Assembly (NCBI GenBank): GCA_964553325.1
Contig: CAZKKI010000056.1
Span: forward strand, 1 to 64,000
DNA from: BMS3ABIN04 sp964553325
Lineage (GTDB): Bacteria; Bacteroidota; Ignavibacteria; Ignavibacteriales; Melioribacteraceae
Reading direction: 5' to 3'
DNA: 64,000 bases
Below the pieces are notes generated by a model that saw only the letters and a list, made by a program, of their open reading frames with translations, searched no databases and was not told the DNA's origin. This document shows positions 34,946 to 44,007 of this stretch, one piece after another; the first letter of the stretch is position 1, and every line of letters begins with the position of its first letter. A program made the translations under genes and the position numbers.

Positions 34946-35588
34946 TTTGTTCGCTTGTGTATTTTTGTGTGAAAATTTTGTAAGGCACAATTGCCGGCAC
35001 GCTCTTTTTATAATTAATGTATCTTACACCGAACCGTTCAATAAGTTTCTTTTCTTCAAATTTGGAACCGATAACGAAATAAGCGGTCATTGCAAGAAAG
35101 AACACCATGTAGAAAAAATCCATTTGCGGACGCAAGCCCAAAAATAATATCGAGAAAAAATATATCGGGTGGCGAGTGTAATGAAAAGGTCCGCGTATAA
35201 TAAACGTCAGGTGTTCGTCAAGCTCTTCCGGATCGTACGTTCCTTCGAAATACCTTTTGATTTGGCTTATTCCCAAAAATTCTTTTGCGTCGATGTAACT
35301 TGCCGCCCAGAAAAATCCAATTAAACTTAAAACTTGTAATATCAAAATTACAATATCGAAAGGATAATCCAAATCATAAATATAAACATCGGGTTTCGGC
35401 GAAAAGTAATAAATAGCCAAAAACACCACCGTGGAAAACAAATTGTAAAATAATCTGTAAAAAGCGATTTTGTTACCGAATTTATTTATAATACGGCGTT
35501 TTACCTTGTTGGATGCAAGAACGGAATGGGAAATTCCGAATATTGCGAAGAGACCGACGATAACAATGCCGTCCAAAATTAAATTCAT
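34932..35588 (-). CDS. Membrane methyltransferase-like protein (isoprenylcysteine methyltransferase / NnrU family)
   Basis: The 218-residue protein has five to six hydrophobic segments. RGPFHYTRHPIYF and EEKKLIERFG...YINYKKSVPAIVP match the catalytic C-terminal part of the ICMT/PEMT membrane methyltransferase superfamily, in which RHP and EE bind S-adenosylmethionine. The substrate is unknown. It overlaps rpoN by 4 bp upstream and the foldase gene by 14 bp downstream. Confidence 0.8.
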   Translation of the reverse strand: MNLILDGIVIVGLFAIFGISHSVLASNKVKRRIINKFGNKIAFYRLFYNLFSTVVFLAIYYFSPKPDVYIYDLDYPFDIVILILQVLSLIGFFWAASYIDAKEFLGISQIKRYFEGTYDPEELDEHLTFIIRGPFHYTRHPIYFFSILFLGLRPQMDFFYMVFFLAMTAYFVIGSKFEEKKLIERFGVRYINYKKSVPAIVPYKIFTQKYTSEQNEII

Positions 35589-37051
35589 AATTCCTTTCTT
35601 AACCGGGCAACGGGTATTTTCATCTGTTCTCTGTATTTGGCAACGGTGCGCCTCGCAATGTGAATGCCTTTTTCCTTAAGCATTTTGGCTATTTTATCGT
35701 CGCTGTACGGCATGTTTTTCGGTTCGTTATCGATTATTTCTTTAATTAATTCTTTAATGTGTTTGTTCGAAATTTCATTTCCGGAATCGGTCGACAAACC
35801 TTCGCTAAAGAAATATTTCAATTCGTGAATACCGACCGGACTTTGAACATATTTTCCGTTTACAACCCGACTTATGGTTGAAATATCCATCCCGATTTCA
35901 TCGGCAATGTCTTTGTATATCATCGGTTTTAATGCTTTCGGTCCGTATTCGAAAAAGTCGTATTGTTTCTCCACAATTGCGCGCATAATTTTCATAAGGG
36001 TTTCGCGCCGTTGTTGTATTGATGCGATAAACCATTTTGCCGATTCGAATTTCTCTCGTAAAAACTTATGCGTTTCCTTTTCACGTTTGTTGATTTTCCT
36101 TTTCCGTTTTTTGCTGTTCAACATTTCAAGGTAAGTTTTGCTAATCGTCACCGAAGGTACGCCGCGATCGTTAAGCGTGATAATATAATTATCGTCAACC
36201 TTTTCGATAATAAAATCCGGAGTAATTTGATTTGCTTCTGGCGTATCGATGGAACCTGCACCGGGTTTCGGATTAAGCTTCTGAATCAAATCGAGTGTTG
36301 CTTTCAATGTTTCGCGGCTAAGTTCCATTTTTTCTTGGATTACGTTAAAACGCTTGTTAACGAAATCGTCGTAATGTTCACTCAATATTTTTTCCGCAAG
36401 ATAGGAATAATACGGATCGAACGAAGAATTACGGATTTGGATTAACAAACACTCTTGCAAATTACGAGCCGCAATTCCTACCGGCTCTAAAGTTTGAATC
36501 ATTTGCAAAACCTTTTCCGCATCTTCCATGGAAACTTCCACATGTTCGAATAGCTTCAAATCTTCAACAATTTTTTCCAAATCCTCTCGGAAGTATCCGT
36601 CTTTATCCAAACTGCTTATTATCACTTCGCCAAGAATTATTTGCTCTTCGGGTAAATCGAGCATATGAAGTTGTTCCAACAATCTTTCTTGCAAGGAAAC
36701 CCTCACCGGCGCCATCGGTTGAATGCGGTCTTCGTCGTCCGGACTTTGATTAATTCTGTTTTCTTCAATTTCCGCATCGTTCATAAAATCTTCCACGTCG
36801 AATTCGTCTTCGCTTTGCTCAACGGTTTCCTCGGCGGTATCTTCCGCTTTTTCATCAGGCGATTCATCTTTTTGGTCGAGCGTTAATTCCATCTCTTCGG
36901 TTTGAGTTTCTTCCAAAATAGGATTCAGCTCAAGTTCGGTTTTTATTCGTTGTTCAAGCGCAAGCGTGTTGAGCTGTAACAATTTTTGATATTGTATCTG
37001 CTGAGGTGATAATTTTTGCGTTTGCAGTAGTTTTTGATTTAATGATAACAT
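35585..37051 (-). CDS. rpoN: RNA polymerase sigma-54 factor
   Basis: RpoN (488 residues) directs transcription from -24/-12 promoters and depends on AAA+ activators. Region I is glutamine- and leucine-rich (LNQKLLQTQKLSPQQIQYQKL, in parts), region II is long and acidic (about 50-110), the core-binding and DNA-binding regions follow, and the RpoN box ARRTVAKYR lies at 466-474 near the end. It is in a unit with DUF3109 upstream (3-bp gap) and the methyltransferase downstream. In this window its obvious client is the hydrogenase operon with its sigma-54 activator. Confidence 0.97.
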   Translation of the reverse strand: MLSLNQKLLQTQKLSPQQIQYQKLLQLNTLALEQRIKTELELNPILEETQTEEMELTLDQKDESPDEKAEDTAEETVEQSEDEFDVEDFMNDAEIEENRINQSPDDEDRIQPMAPVRVSLQERLLEQLHMLDLPEEQIILGEVIISSLDKDGYFREDLEKIVEDLKLFEHVEVSMEDAEKVLQMIQTLEPVGIAARNLQECLLIQIRNSSFDPYYSYLAEKILSEHYDDFVNKRFNVIQEKMELSRETLKATLDLIQKLNPKPGAGSIDTPEANQITPDFIIEKVDDNYIITLNDRGVPSVTISKTYLEMLNSKKRKRKINKREKETHKFLREKFESAKWFIASIQQRRETLMKIMRAIVEKQYDFFEYGPKALKPMIYKDIADEIGMDISTISRVVNGKYVQSPVGIHELKYFFSEGLSTDSGNEISNKHIKELIKEIIDNEPKNMPYSDDKIAKMLKEKGIHIARRTVAKYREQMKIPVARLRKEL

Positions 37052-37054
37052 TTT

Positions 37055-37621
37055 TTATTTCCCGTTTACTTCCTTTAGTTTGGTATAAAATTGTTTCCCG
37101 TAGTTTCTAATCAAAGCGTTCTTCAGAAAAGTCAGAACTTTAACGTTCTCCTTTTCCCCTTTTTCAATAGCGGGTTTGCATTCCGAATATTCCTCGAACT
37201 TTAAGATTGCTCCCCCGAAATCCGTTACCCTAATCGGGAACAAATGACAAGATATCGGTTTGGGAAAATCTATTTCTTTTTCGTTATATGCTTTTTCTAT
37301 AGCGCATTTGGCAACATCACCCTCGTAATAAACAAAAACGCAATCTTTGCTGTTAATGGAACGAACCAATAACGTTCCGTCTTTTCTTTCCCAAAAGCCG
37401 TTTTTTTCAATTTCCGCTTTACTTTTAGGCGATAAATATTTGTAAACTTTATCCAAAACCGGGGTAATTTCTTCGATTTCCTCCTCTAACAACGGAGCGC
37501 CGTAATCGCTTTTCATAGTGCAACATGCACCTTTGCACTTTGCGAGATCACAAACAAATTTGCGCTCGAAAAGTTCCCGGGATACTAAAATCCCGTTGAA
37601 ATCGTAAAAATTACCGTTCAT
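37055..37621 (-). CDS. DUF3109-family cysteine-rich protein
   Basis: A 188-residue protein recognised as DUF3109 (KFVCDLAKCKGACC, CHLFPIRV and an ECKPAIEKG segment). At least seven cysteines with the C-x5-C-x4-CC pattern resemble YkgJ/FliB-type proteins that bind zinc or an iron-sulfur cluster. Function unknown. It is the first gene of the rpoN unit, 3 bp upstream of it. Confidence 0.85.
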   Translation of the reverse strand: MNGNFYDFNGILVSRELFERKFVCDLAKCKGACCTMKSDYGAPLLEEEIEEITPVLDKVYKYLSPKSKAEIEKNGFWERKDGTLLVRSINSKDCVFVYYEGDVAKCAIEKAYNEKEIDFPKPISCHLFPIRVTDFGGAILKFEEYSECKPAIEKGEKENVKVLTFLKNALIRNYGKQFYTKLKEVNGK

Positions 37622-37892
37622 AAAGTTTGGAATGCTTTTTGCTAAAATAGTGAATTTAAAATATTTTACAAAGTTTAAGTGCTAATAATACCCGATTGGA
37701 ACGATTTTTAGTGCATGACAATTCAAACTCTATTACCTTTTTTCATTTCTTGTTTTTCAATATGCCGATTTAAAAATATCTCCTACTTAAAATAGAACTT
37801 GTTTATCTCTTATAAAAATGTAGATTTACTAATATAAAATTTTATTTGTTTCATATTCGTAATGAACTTTTTCATTTTTCAAAGGAGAAAAT

Positions 37893-39128
37893 ATGGCGAT
37901 TATCAGACCTTTCAACGCAGTGCGACCCGATCCTAAAGTTGCGCATTTGGTAGCTAGCGTTCCGTACGATGTGGTAAACAGAAAAGAAGCGGCCGAGTTA
38001 GCTAAAGGAAATCCCGTTAATTTTTTAAGAGTTACACGCTCGGAAATAGAACTTGACGAAAAAATCGATCCGTACGATAAAAAAGTTTACGAAAAAGCGC
38101 GGGAAAATTACGAAAGATTGAAAAAAGAAGCGCCGATGATTCAAGACGAAACTCCGCATTTTTATTTATATAAACTTGTATGGGGCGAACAAGAACAAGT
38201 AGGTATTGCCGCAACATTTTCGGTTGAAGATTACAACAACGACGTAATTATGAAACATGAAAAAACGAGGAAGGTAAAAGAAGACGACCGGACGAATCAT
38301 ATTGTAACGACACAAGCACAAACCGGCGCCGTATTTTTAACTTACAAGGGCGTCGAAAAAATAAATGAAATAGTAAGCAAAACAATTAACGAACAAAGTC
38401 CGGTTTATGATTTTACCGCACCGGATTCGGTAAAGCACACGGTTTGGGTTTTACCGAGCGAATATAACGAACTTATTCAATCGGAAATTGCTAACGTGGA
38501 TAAATTATATATTGCCGACGGTCATCACCGTGCGGCAAGTGCCGCTCGCGCGCAAAAAGTTATGGCCGATAAAAACCCCAACCACACGGGTGACGAAGAA
38601 TATAATTTTTTCCTCGCTGTTTTGTTTCCCGCCGAACAATTGAAAATTCTTCCTTATAACAGAGTTGTATTCGATTTGAACGGAAACACCGAAGAAGAAT
38701 TTCTTGAGAAAGTTAAAAGTAGCTTTTCCGTTGAAAAAACCGACAATCCGTCTCCACGGGAAAGAAGAACATTCGGTATGTATTTGAATAAACAATGGTA
38801 TTTACTTAAGCCTAACGAAAATGTAAAAGACGGAAAAACGGTCGGCGAAAACTTGGATGTGGGAATTTTACAAAATTATTTGCTTCAACCCGTTTTGGGC
38901 ATTGAAGATCCGAGAACAAGCGATAAAATCGACTTTATAGGCGGAATACGCGGAACGGCAGAGCTGGAACGGCTTGTCGACGAAGGTAAGGCGGTTGTTG
39001 CATTCTCAATGTATCCGGTTTCGGTTGACGATTTAATAAATGTTTCCAACGCTGGCGAAACAATGCCTCCGAAATCAACATGGTTCGAACCGAAATTGAG
39101 AGACGGTTTATTAGTACATGAAATTTAA
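37893..39128 (+). CDS. DUF1015-family protein (ParB/SbnI-like serine kinase candidate)
   Basis: A 411-residue DUF1015 protein: begins AIIRPFNAVRPDPKVAHLVASVPYDVV (in parts) and contains MKHEKTR, DDRTNH and IADGHHR. The latter resembles the ADGHHR / G-x-HR motif of the ParB-sulfiredoxin nucleotide-binding fold, in which some archaeal and siderophore-pathway members phosphorylate serine. It lies 26 bp upstream of serC, and this pairing is widespread, which supports a role in serine or phosphoserine metabolism. The function is inference; the family name is firm. AAGGAGA precedes the ATG. Confidence 0.87.
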   Translation: MAIIRPFNAVRPDPKVAHLVASVPYDVVNRKEAAELAKGNPVNFLRVTRSEIELDEKIDPYDKKVYEKARENYERLKKEAPMIQDETPHFYLYKLVWGEQEQVGIAATFSVEDYNNDVIMKHEKTRKVKEDDRTNHIVTTQAQTGAVFLTYKGVEKINEIVSKTINEQSPVYDFTAPDSVKHTVWVLPSEYNELIQSEIANVDKLYIADGHHRAASAARAQKVMADKNPNHTGDEEYNFFLAVLFPAEQLKILPYNRVVFDLNGNTEEEFLEKVKSSFSVEKTDNPSPRERRTFGMYLNKQWYLLKPNENVKDGKTVGENLDVGILQNYLLQPVLGIEDPRTSDKIDFIGGIRGTAELERLVDEGKAVVAFSMYPVSVDDLINVSNAGETMPPKSTWFEPKLRDGLLVHEI

Positions 39129-39154
39129 ATTTTAACTAAATAAGGAATAAAATT

Positions 39155-40234
39155 ATGGAAAAACGAGTTTATAATTTCAGTGCGGGGCCAGCCGTATTGC
39201 CCGAAGAAGTATTGAAACAAGCGCAAGAAGAATTATTGGTTTATCCCGGCGCGGGAATGTCGGTAATGGAAATGAGTCACCGTTCCAAAAATTTTAACGA
39301 TATTTTCGTTACCGCCCAAAACGATTTACGTAAACTTTTGAATATCGGAGACAACTACACAATACTGTTTCTGCAGGGCGGGGCAACACTTCAATTTTCC
39401 ATGGTTCCCTTGAATCTAATGCCTCCCAAAAACAAAGCCGATTATATTGTTACAGGCGCATGGTCGAAAAAAGCGGTTAAAGAAGCGAAAAGAGTTGGGG
39501 AAGTGAACATTGCAGCAAGTTCTGAAGATTCAAATTTTTCACATATTCCGAAACAATACAATTTAAGCGAAGATGCAGCGTATGTGCATTTTACATCGAA
39601 CAACACAATTTTCGGAACACAATTCAAAACCGAACCCGATGTAGGAGATGTTCCCCTTGTCTGCGACGCATCTTCGGATATTCTACATAAAAAAATTGAT
39701 GTGAACAAATACGGTTTAATTTATGCCGGCGCACAGAAAAATATGGGTCCCGCCGGGGCAACTTTGGTAATTATCCGTAACGATTTACTTGAACGTTCTT
39801 CGGACGATTTACACACTTACTTGAATTATAACATTCATGCCGGTAAAAATTCGTTATACAATACACCGCCGTCTTATACGGTTTACATAATCGGATTGGT
39901 TTACAAATGGTTGCTGAACATGGGCGGTTTGGACGAAATGTACAAGCGAAACGTTGAAAAAGCCGAGATCCTATATAATTACATCGACGAAAGCGACGGT
40001 TATTACCGCGGAACCGCAGCCAAAGAAGACCGTTCGCTAATGAATGTAACATTCAGAATGCCGTCGGAAGAGTTGGAGAAAAAATTCATTGCGGAAGCAA
40101 CCGAAAAAGGTTTTGTGGGATTGAAAGGCCATCGTTCCGTTGGTGGTTTGCGAGCTTCTATTTACAACGCCTTCCCTAAAAAAGGTGTTGAGGATTTGGT
40201 TCAGTTTATGAGCGATTTCAAAAAGAATAATTAA
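39155..40234 (+). CDS. serC: Phosphoserine aminotransferase
   Basis: SerC (359 residues) is the PLP enzyme converting 3-phosphohydroxypyruvate and glutamate to phosphoserine. It starts RVYNFSAGPAVLPEEVL and has EMSHRSKNF, FLQGGATLQFSM and the PLP-lysine motif GAQKNMGPAG; the end has GHRSVGGLRASIYNA. It is full length. Co-transcribed with the DUF1015 gene. Confidence 0.96.
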   Translation: MEKRVYNFSAGPAVLPEEVLKQAQEELLVYPGAGMSVMEMSHRSKNFNDIFVTAQNDLRKLLNIGDNYTILFLQGGATLQFSMVPLNLMPPKNKADYIVTGAWSKKAVKEAKRVGEVNIAASSEDSNFSHIPKQYNLSEDAAYVHFTSNNTIFGTQFKTEPDVGDVPLVCDASSDILHKKIDVNKYGLIYAGAQKNMGPAGATLVIIRNDLLERSSDDLHTYLNYNIHAGKNSLYNTPPSYTVYIIGLVYKWLLNMGGLDEMYKRNVEKAEILYNYIDESDGYYRGTAAKEDRSLMNVTFRMPSEELEKKFIAEATEKGFVGLKGHRSVGGLRASIYNAFPKKGVEDLVQFMSDFKKNN

Positions 40235-40286
40235 AAATTTACCGCCGGTTATTAAATTAAAGCCGGCGGCATTTCCGAGGTGTTTT

Positions 40287-40712
40287 ATGAAAAAATTACT
40301 ATTGATTTTATTTTCCTTTTCCCTTTTGGTCTCTTGTTCCGAAAGCGAAAAAAAACTCACATTGAAAAACCCCGAGGTTTTCTCGTTTTACGTCGATGAT
40401 TCATGGGAAGTTACCGCTACGGTATTTGCGGAAGGCTTTACCGTTGAAAAAAACGGCGACAGTTATTCCGCCAATCTTTTTTATCAAATCGATTTGGTCA
40501 CTCCGAAAGGGGATACAATCAAACAAATTGACTTGGGAACAATTGAAGAGATTCAAAAGGAGGAACTGGAAGAAGTTAAAATAGAATCTCAAATAGCTCT
40601 CGGCTCAAATTTCGATGAAGGCGATTACAAACTCGTGTTCGACGTAAGAGATTTGATTTCGGAACAAAGCGCCAAAGCCGAAAAAGAGCTGAAACTAATT
40701 AAAGAAGAGTAG
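40287..40712 (+). CDS. Small lipoprotein of unknown function
   Basis: A 141-residue protein with a clear lipobox LVSC (Cys about residue 17) and an acidic, lysine-rich C-terminus. The middle (EVFSFYVDDSWEVTATVFAEGFTVE in parts) is probably an all-beta domain. No family recognised. It lies 52 bp after serC and 8 bp before the next small gene, both with good ribosome-binding sites. Confidence 0.72.
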   Translation: MKKLLLILFSFSLLVSCSESEKKLTLKNPEVFSFYVDDSWEVTATVFAEGFTVEKNGDSYSANLFYQIDLVTPKGDTIKQIDLGTIEEIQKEELEEVKIESQIALGSNFDEGDYKLVFDVRDLISEQSAKAEKELKLIKEE

Positions 40713-40720
40713 GGGGGAAA

Positions 40721-40969
40721 ATGGATGTTTCGAAAATCGTAAAAGAAGCATCGAAAATTGCCCGGGAAGCCGGGAAAATCGGCAGAACAGCTGGCAAAAT
40801 TGCCGGTAAAAACGTTGAACTTTTCACCGACGCTTCGAAAAAAACTATTAAAAAGCTTTCCAAAGATGCGGAGAAGGATTTGGACGAATTGGAAAATCAA
40901 TTCGAAAATTTCCAAAAATCGGTGAAAAAAGCGATTAAGAAAATCAAAAAAGAATTGAGGGATATTTAA
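40721..40969 (+). CDS. Small basic helical protein with four heptapeptide repeats
   Basis: An 82-residue, lysine-rich protein. Residues 4-31 are four tandem 7-residue units of the form x-K-I-x-x-x-A/N (SKIVKEA, SKIAREA, GKIGRTA, GKIAGKN); the rest is a charged helix. It is likely an amphipathic, membrane- or polymer-associated helical protein (phasin-like or LEA-like in appearance). AGGGGGGAAA precedes the ATG. It forms a pair with the lipoprotein upstream. Function unknown. Confidence 0.7.
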   Translation: MDVSKIVKEASKIAREAGKIGRTAGKIAGKNVELFTDASKKTIKKLSKDAEKDLDELENQFENFQKSVKKAIKKIKKELRDI

Positions 40970-40976
40970 AAAAACG

Positions 40977-40999
40977 GGGGCGCTTGTGTTTTGCGCCCC
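40977..40999 (-). terminator. Rho-independent terminator of the YIP1 gene
   Basis: GGGGCGC pairs with GCGCCCC across a 9-base loop; on the minus strand it is followed by a T-run (plus-strand A at 40968-40974). It ends the YIP1-family gene and separates it from the convergent small gene. Confidence 0.82.
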
Positions 41000-41005
41000 A
41001 TAAAA

Positions 41006-41809
41006 TTAAAATCCGCGTAAGAAAGGCAGATAATTAGCGCCTACGAACATTAAAAATCCGAATCCTATCCATAATCCGAAAATCATTACAAAATATTTTC
41101 CCGTACTTTCCGATTTAAACAAGCGCGCATACGCAATACTTACAACCGAATAAAACCAAATTGCGAAAACATCCAAACGGCCTAAAAGAAAACCGACTAT
41201 CGACGTACGGTCGTAATCGAGCAACGTTGCAAGACTTAAATCTCTAAACGGTTTGTCCATCGAAAGGGCAAGAATTACCAATACAATCGTTTGAACTATG
41301 AGAATATAATGAGGCAATCCGTATGCCACCATTGACGTCGAATAAGTTCCGTCTCCTCCGAGAGCAAATTTTGCGAAAAGGAAAAAGACTCCGGCAATAA
41401 TGAAAAAAGTAATAAAAGTGTAAAGAAAAGGTCCGACGAAAGAAAGAATCGGACTTCCCATGCTTCTTTCCATGTTGTCGCGGATTTTTTCAAGTTGTTC
41501 ATCGGCTTGCTCTTCCGATAATCTGCCCGCTTCAACCGCTTCTTGCAAATTTTTCTCGATTTGCTTTATCGATTTTTCCATGATCGTGGCTTTAATAATC
41601 GGATTGCTCATCATTGCCAAATTAGCTGCAACCGCCACAATAATCAAAACAATTATCGGAATAAGCCAATCGGAATTTTTAATTGCAAGTTTGGACATTG
41701 CGGAAAAGGTTTTGTTCGGTTCGGTGAACACTCCAACCATCTTGTCGGTATGGCTCAACTCTTCGATGTTTTCATCGTTAGCGGGAAATTGTTCGTTCAT
41801 CTCTTCCAT
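41006..41809 (-). CDS. YIP1-family membrane protein
   Basis: About 267 residues with five hydrophobic segments, an acidic cytoplasmic N-terminus and a charged coil (about 80-125, IEKNLQEAVEAGRLSEEQADEQ in parts) between the first and second membrane helix. The arrangement and the start of the membrane part (GVFTEPNKTFSAMSK) fit YIP1 family proteins, common and uncharacterised in bacteria. I chose the ATG at 41809, preceded by GGAGAG; a longer frame begins at 41839. Confidence 0.75.
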   Translation of the reverse strand: MEEMNEQFPANDENIEELSHTDKMVGVFTEPNKTFSAMSKLAIKNSDWLIPIIVLIIVAVAANLAMMSNPIIKATIMEKSIKQIEKNLQEAVEAGRLSEEQADEQLEKIRDNMERSMGSPILSFVGPFLYTFITFFIIAGVFFLFAKFALGGDGTYSTSMVAYGLPHYILIVQTIVLVILALSMDKPFRDLSLATLLDYDRTSIVGFLLGRLDVFAIWFYSVVSIAYARLFKSESTGKYFVMIFGLWIGFGFLMFVGANYLPFLRGF

Positions 41810-41912
41810 TTGTTTCTCTCCTCGATTAATTTTATTCAATCACAATCGGTAATTCAACTTTACTAATATAAAATATTTACGGGAAATAAGACGTTTCAAA
41901 TTTCCATGCGTT

Positions 41913-42257
41913 CTATTGCGTTTTGAATACTATTAAACCCGCCAACCCTTGAGTGAAAACCATACTTAATATGGTTAGAATCATCCAATGGTCACCAACT
42001 CGAACACCGTTAATTACGATTTCGGATAAATAATTAATCAGAACAACAAACAAAATGGAAATTCCCAAAGTTAAATTTCCGATTTTGTAAAATAATTGTT
42101 GTTCGCGCTCATCCAATTTTTGAACTTTTTTTGCTCTCATTAAAACCGGTAAAAGCGCAAAAAGCGCAATCAAAGCGATTCCTTTTTCACCGAAAAGAAA
42201 AATACCCGTAACACAAATTAAACTTACAACCACCTGAAAATAAAATCTGAACAACAT
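41913..42257 (-). CDS. Small four-helix membrane protein paired with XRE regulator
   Basis: A 114-residue protein with four hydrophobic segments and a conserved-looking cytoplasmic stretch LDEREQQLFYKIGNL between helices 2 and 3. Proteins of this type (DUF2178-like) are regularly encoded next to a small XRE-type regulator, as here with a 2-bp gap. The biological role is unknown. Confidence 0.75.
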   Translation of the reverse strand: MLFRFYFQVVVSLICVTGIFLFGEKGIALIALFALLPVLMRAKKVQKLDEREQQLFYKIGNLTLGISILFVVLINYLSEIVINGVRVGDHWMILTILSMVFTQGLAGLIVFKTQ

Positions 42258-42259
42258 TG

Positions 42260-42475
42260 CTATTCCTCCTCAGTTAATTTGAAAATATCTTCAACCGAAC
42301 AATTAAAAACTTTTGCCATTTTCAGGGCTAATTTTACGGACGGGTTGAATTTCCCTTTTTCTATTGCGTTTATTGTTTGCCGGGAGACACCTATTTTGTT
42401 GGCTAATTCTTCTTGAGTTATGTCTCCGTTTTCCAACCTTTTTAATTTTATTTTGTTTGTTAATCCTTTTTCCAT
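42260..42475 (-). CDS. Small XRE-family transcriptional regulator
   Basis: A 71-residue protein consisting of a helix-turn-helix domain: ITQEELANKIGVSRQTINAIEKGKFNPSVKLALKMA (in parts: QEELANKIGVSRQTI). I chose the ATG at 42475, preceded by GAGG; the longer frame to 42499 lacks a site. It probably represses its own two-gene operon by binding the palindrome at 42522-42539. Confidence 0.88.
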   Translation of the reverse strand: MEKGLTNKIKLKRLENGDITQEELANKIGVSRQTINAIEKGKFNPSVKLALKMAKVFNCSVEDIFKLTEEE

Positions 42476-42498
42476 AATTACCTCTAATTTACACCACA

Positions 42499-42539
42499 AA
42501 AGTAATGAATGTTTTACAAAATGTCAAGTATACTTTACA
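42499..42539 (-). promoter_or_regulatory. Promoter and operator of the XRE/membrane protein operon
   Basis: On the minus strand TTGACA (42522-42527) and TACTTT (42499-42504) are 17 bp apart. The -35 box is inside an 18-bp near-perfect palindrome at 42522-42539 with the fully symmetric core AAGTATACTT (42526-42535), so a bound regulator would block the promoter. Confidence 0.65.
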
Positions 42540-42622
42540 TTTTTCTGAAAAAATTTTATTTCCGTTTTTACTTGCCAAACTAAAATCAAAAAAGTAAGTT
42601 TTGAATAAAAAAGGTGATTTTT

Positions 42623-43999
42623 ATGAAAACGATTATTGAGCCGTTTAAGATCAAATCCGTTGAACCGATTAAATTTACAACGCGGGAGGAAAGGGAAAAA
42701 ATTTTAAAAGAAGCGGGTTACAATCCGTTTTTAATCCACGCCGATGATGTTTTAATCGATTTGCTTACCGACAGCGGAACTTCGGCAATGAGCGCAAAAC
42801 AATGGTCTGCAATTATGGAAGGCGATGAATCTTATGCCGGGTCGAAAAGTTTTTACAAATTCGAATCCGCCGTAAAAAAAATCACCGGACATAAATTCGT
42901 TATCCCGACTCATCAAGGTCGGGCGGCGGAAAAAATTTTATTTTCAGTTGTCGGTGGAAAAGGGAAATTTATTCCGAACAACACACACTTCGATACGACA
43001 CGTGCAAACGTAGAATTCACCGGAGCCGAAGCGGTCGATTTGTTAAACGAAATCGGGAAGCACCCGGAAATCAAAGCCGATTTCAAGGGCAATATGGACG
43101 TTGATGCATTGGATAAATTCATTGCAAACACCGGTAAAGAAAATGTTCCTTTGGTGATGATTACCGTAACAAACAACTCCGGCGGCGGTCAACCCGTTTC
43201 CATGCAAAATATTAAAGAAGTGCGCACGGTATGCGATAAATACGGTATTCCGCTCTTCCTCGATGCGTGCCGCTTTGCCGAAAATGCATATTTCATCAAG
43301 AAAAGGGAAAAAGGGTACGAACATAAATCGATTTTGGAAATTGCACAAGAAATGTTTTCTTATGCCGATGGCGCAACAATGAGCGCCAAAAAAGATGCGC
43401 TTGTAAACATCGGCGGTTTCCTTTCGATGAACGATGAAAGTTTGGCAATGAAATGCAGAAATTTACTTATCGTTACCGAAGGCTTTCCCACTTATGGCGG
43501 ATTAGCCGGGCGCGACCTGGAAGCTGTTGCTCAAGGCTTGGAAGAAGTACTCGATGAGCATTATCTTGAATACAGAATCAGAAGCACGGAATATTTGGCG
43601 GAAAAAATTACCGATGCGGGCATCCCGATAATCGAACCACCGGGCGGGCACGCTATTTATATCGACGCCAAAAGATTTTTACCGCACATTCCGCCTCATC
43701 AATACCCGGGTCAATCCATAGTCTGCGAAATTTATAAAACCGGCGGAGTTCGCGCTGTCGAAATCGGCAGCGTTATGTTCGGTAAGTACGACAAGGAAAC
43801 GGGAAAACTTATTTCTCCCCCGATGGAGTTAGTAAGATTGGCCATTCCGCGCAGAGTTTATACTCAAAGTCATATCGATTACGTTGCGGAAGTTTTAATC
43901 GAAACTTATGAAAACAGAAACAACCTAACGGGATACGAAATTGTTTACGAGGCTCCGATGTTAAGACACTTTACGGCAAGATTTAAACCATTAACTTGA
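42623..43999 (+). CDS. tnaA: Tryptophanase (beta-eliminating lyase)
   Basis: A 458-residue PLP enzyme of the tryptophanase/tyrosine phenol-lyase family, cleaving an amino acid to the aromatic leaving group, pyruvate and ammonia. PTHQGR, RFAENAYFIK, the PLP-lysine motif SAKKD (K257) and EGFPTYGGL are present. The substrate-discriminating segment reads RAVEIGS as in tryptophanase, whereas tyrosine phenol-lyase has an arginine there (RSMERG), so indole production from tryptophan is the better assignment. Start: the ATG at 42623 is preceded by AAGGTG; the upstream GTG lies within that site. Confidence 0.87.
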   Translation: MKTIIEPFKIKSVEPIKFTTREEREKILKEAGYNPFLIHADDVLIDLLTDSGTSAMSAKQWSAIMEGDESYAGSKSFYKFESAVKKITGHKFVIPTHQGRAAEKILFSVVGGKGKFIPNNTHFDTTRANVEFTGAEAVDLLNEIGKHPEIKADFKGNMDVDALDKFIANTGKENVPLVMITVTNNSGGGQPVSMQNIKEVRTVCDKYGIPLFLDACRFAENAYFIKKREKGYEHKSILEIAQEMFSYADGATMSAKKDALVNIGGFLSMNDESLAMKCRNLLIVTEGFPTYGGLAGRDLEAVAQGLEEVLDEHYLEYRIRSTEYLAEKITDAGIPIIEPPGGHAIYIDAKRFLPHIPPHQYPGQSIVCEIYKTGGVRAVEIGSVMFGKYDKETGKLISPPMELVRLAIPRRVYTQSHIDYVAEVLIETYENRNNLTGYEIVYEAPMLRHFTARFKPLT

Positions 44000-44007
44000 G
44001 CTATGAA

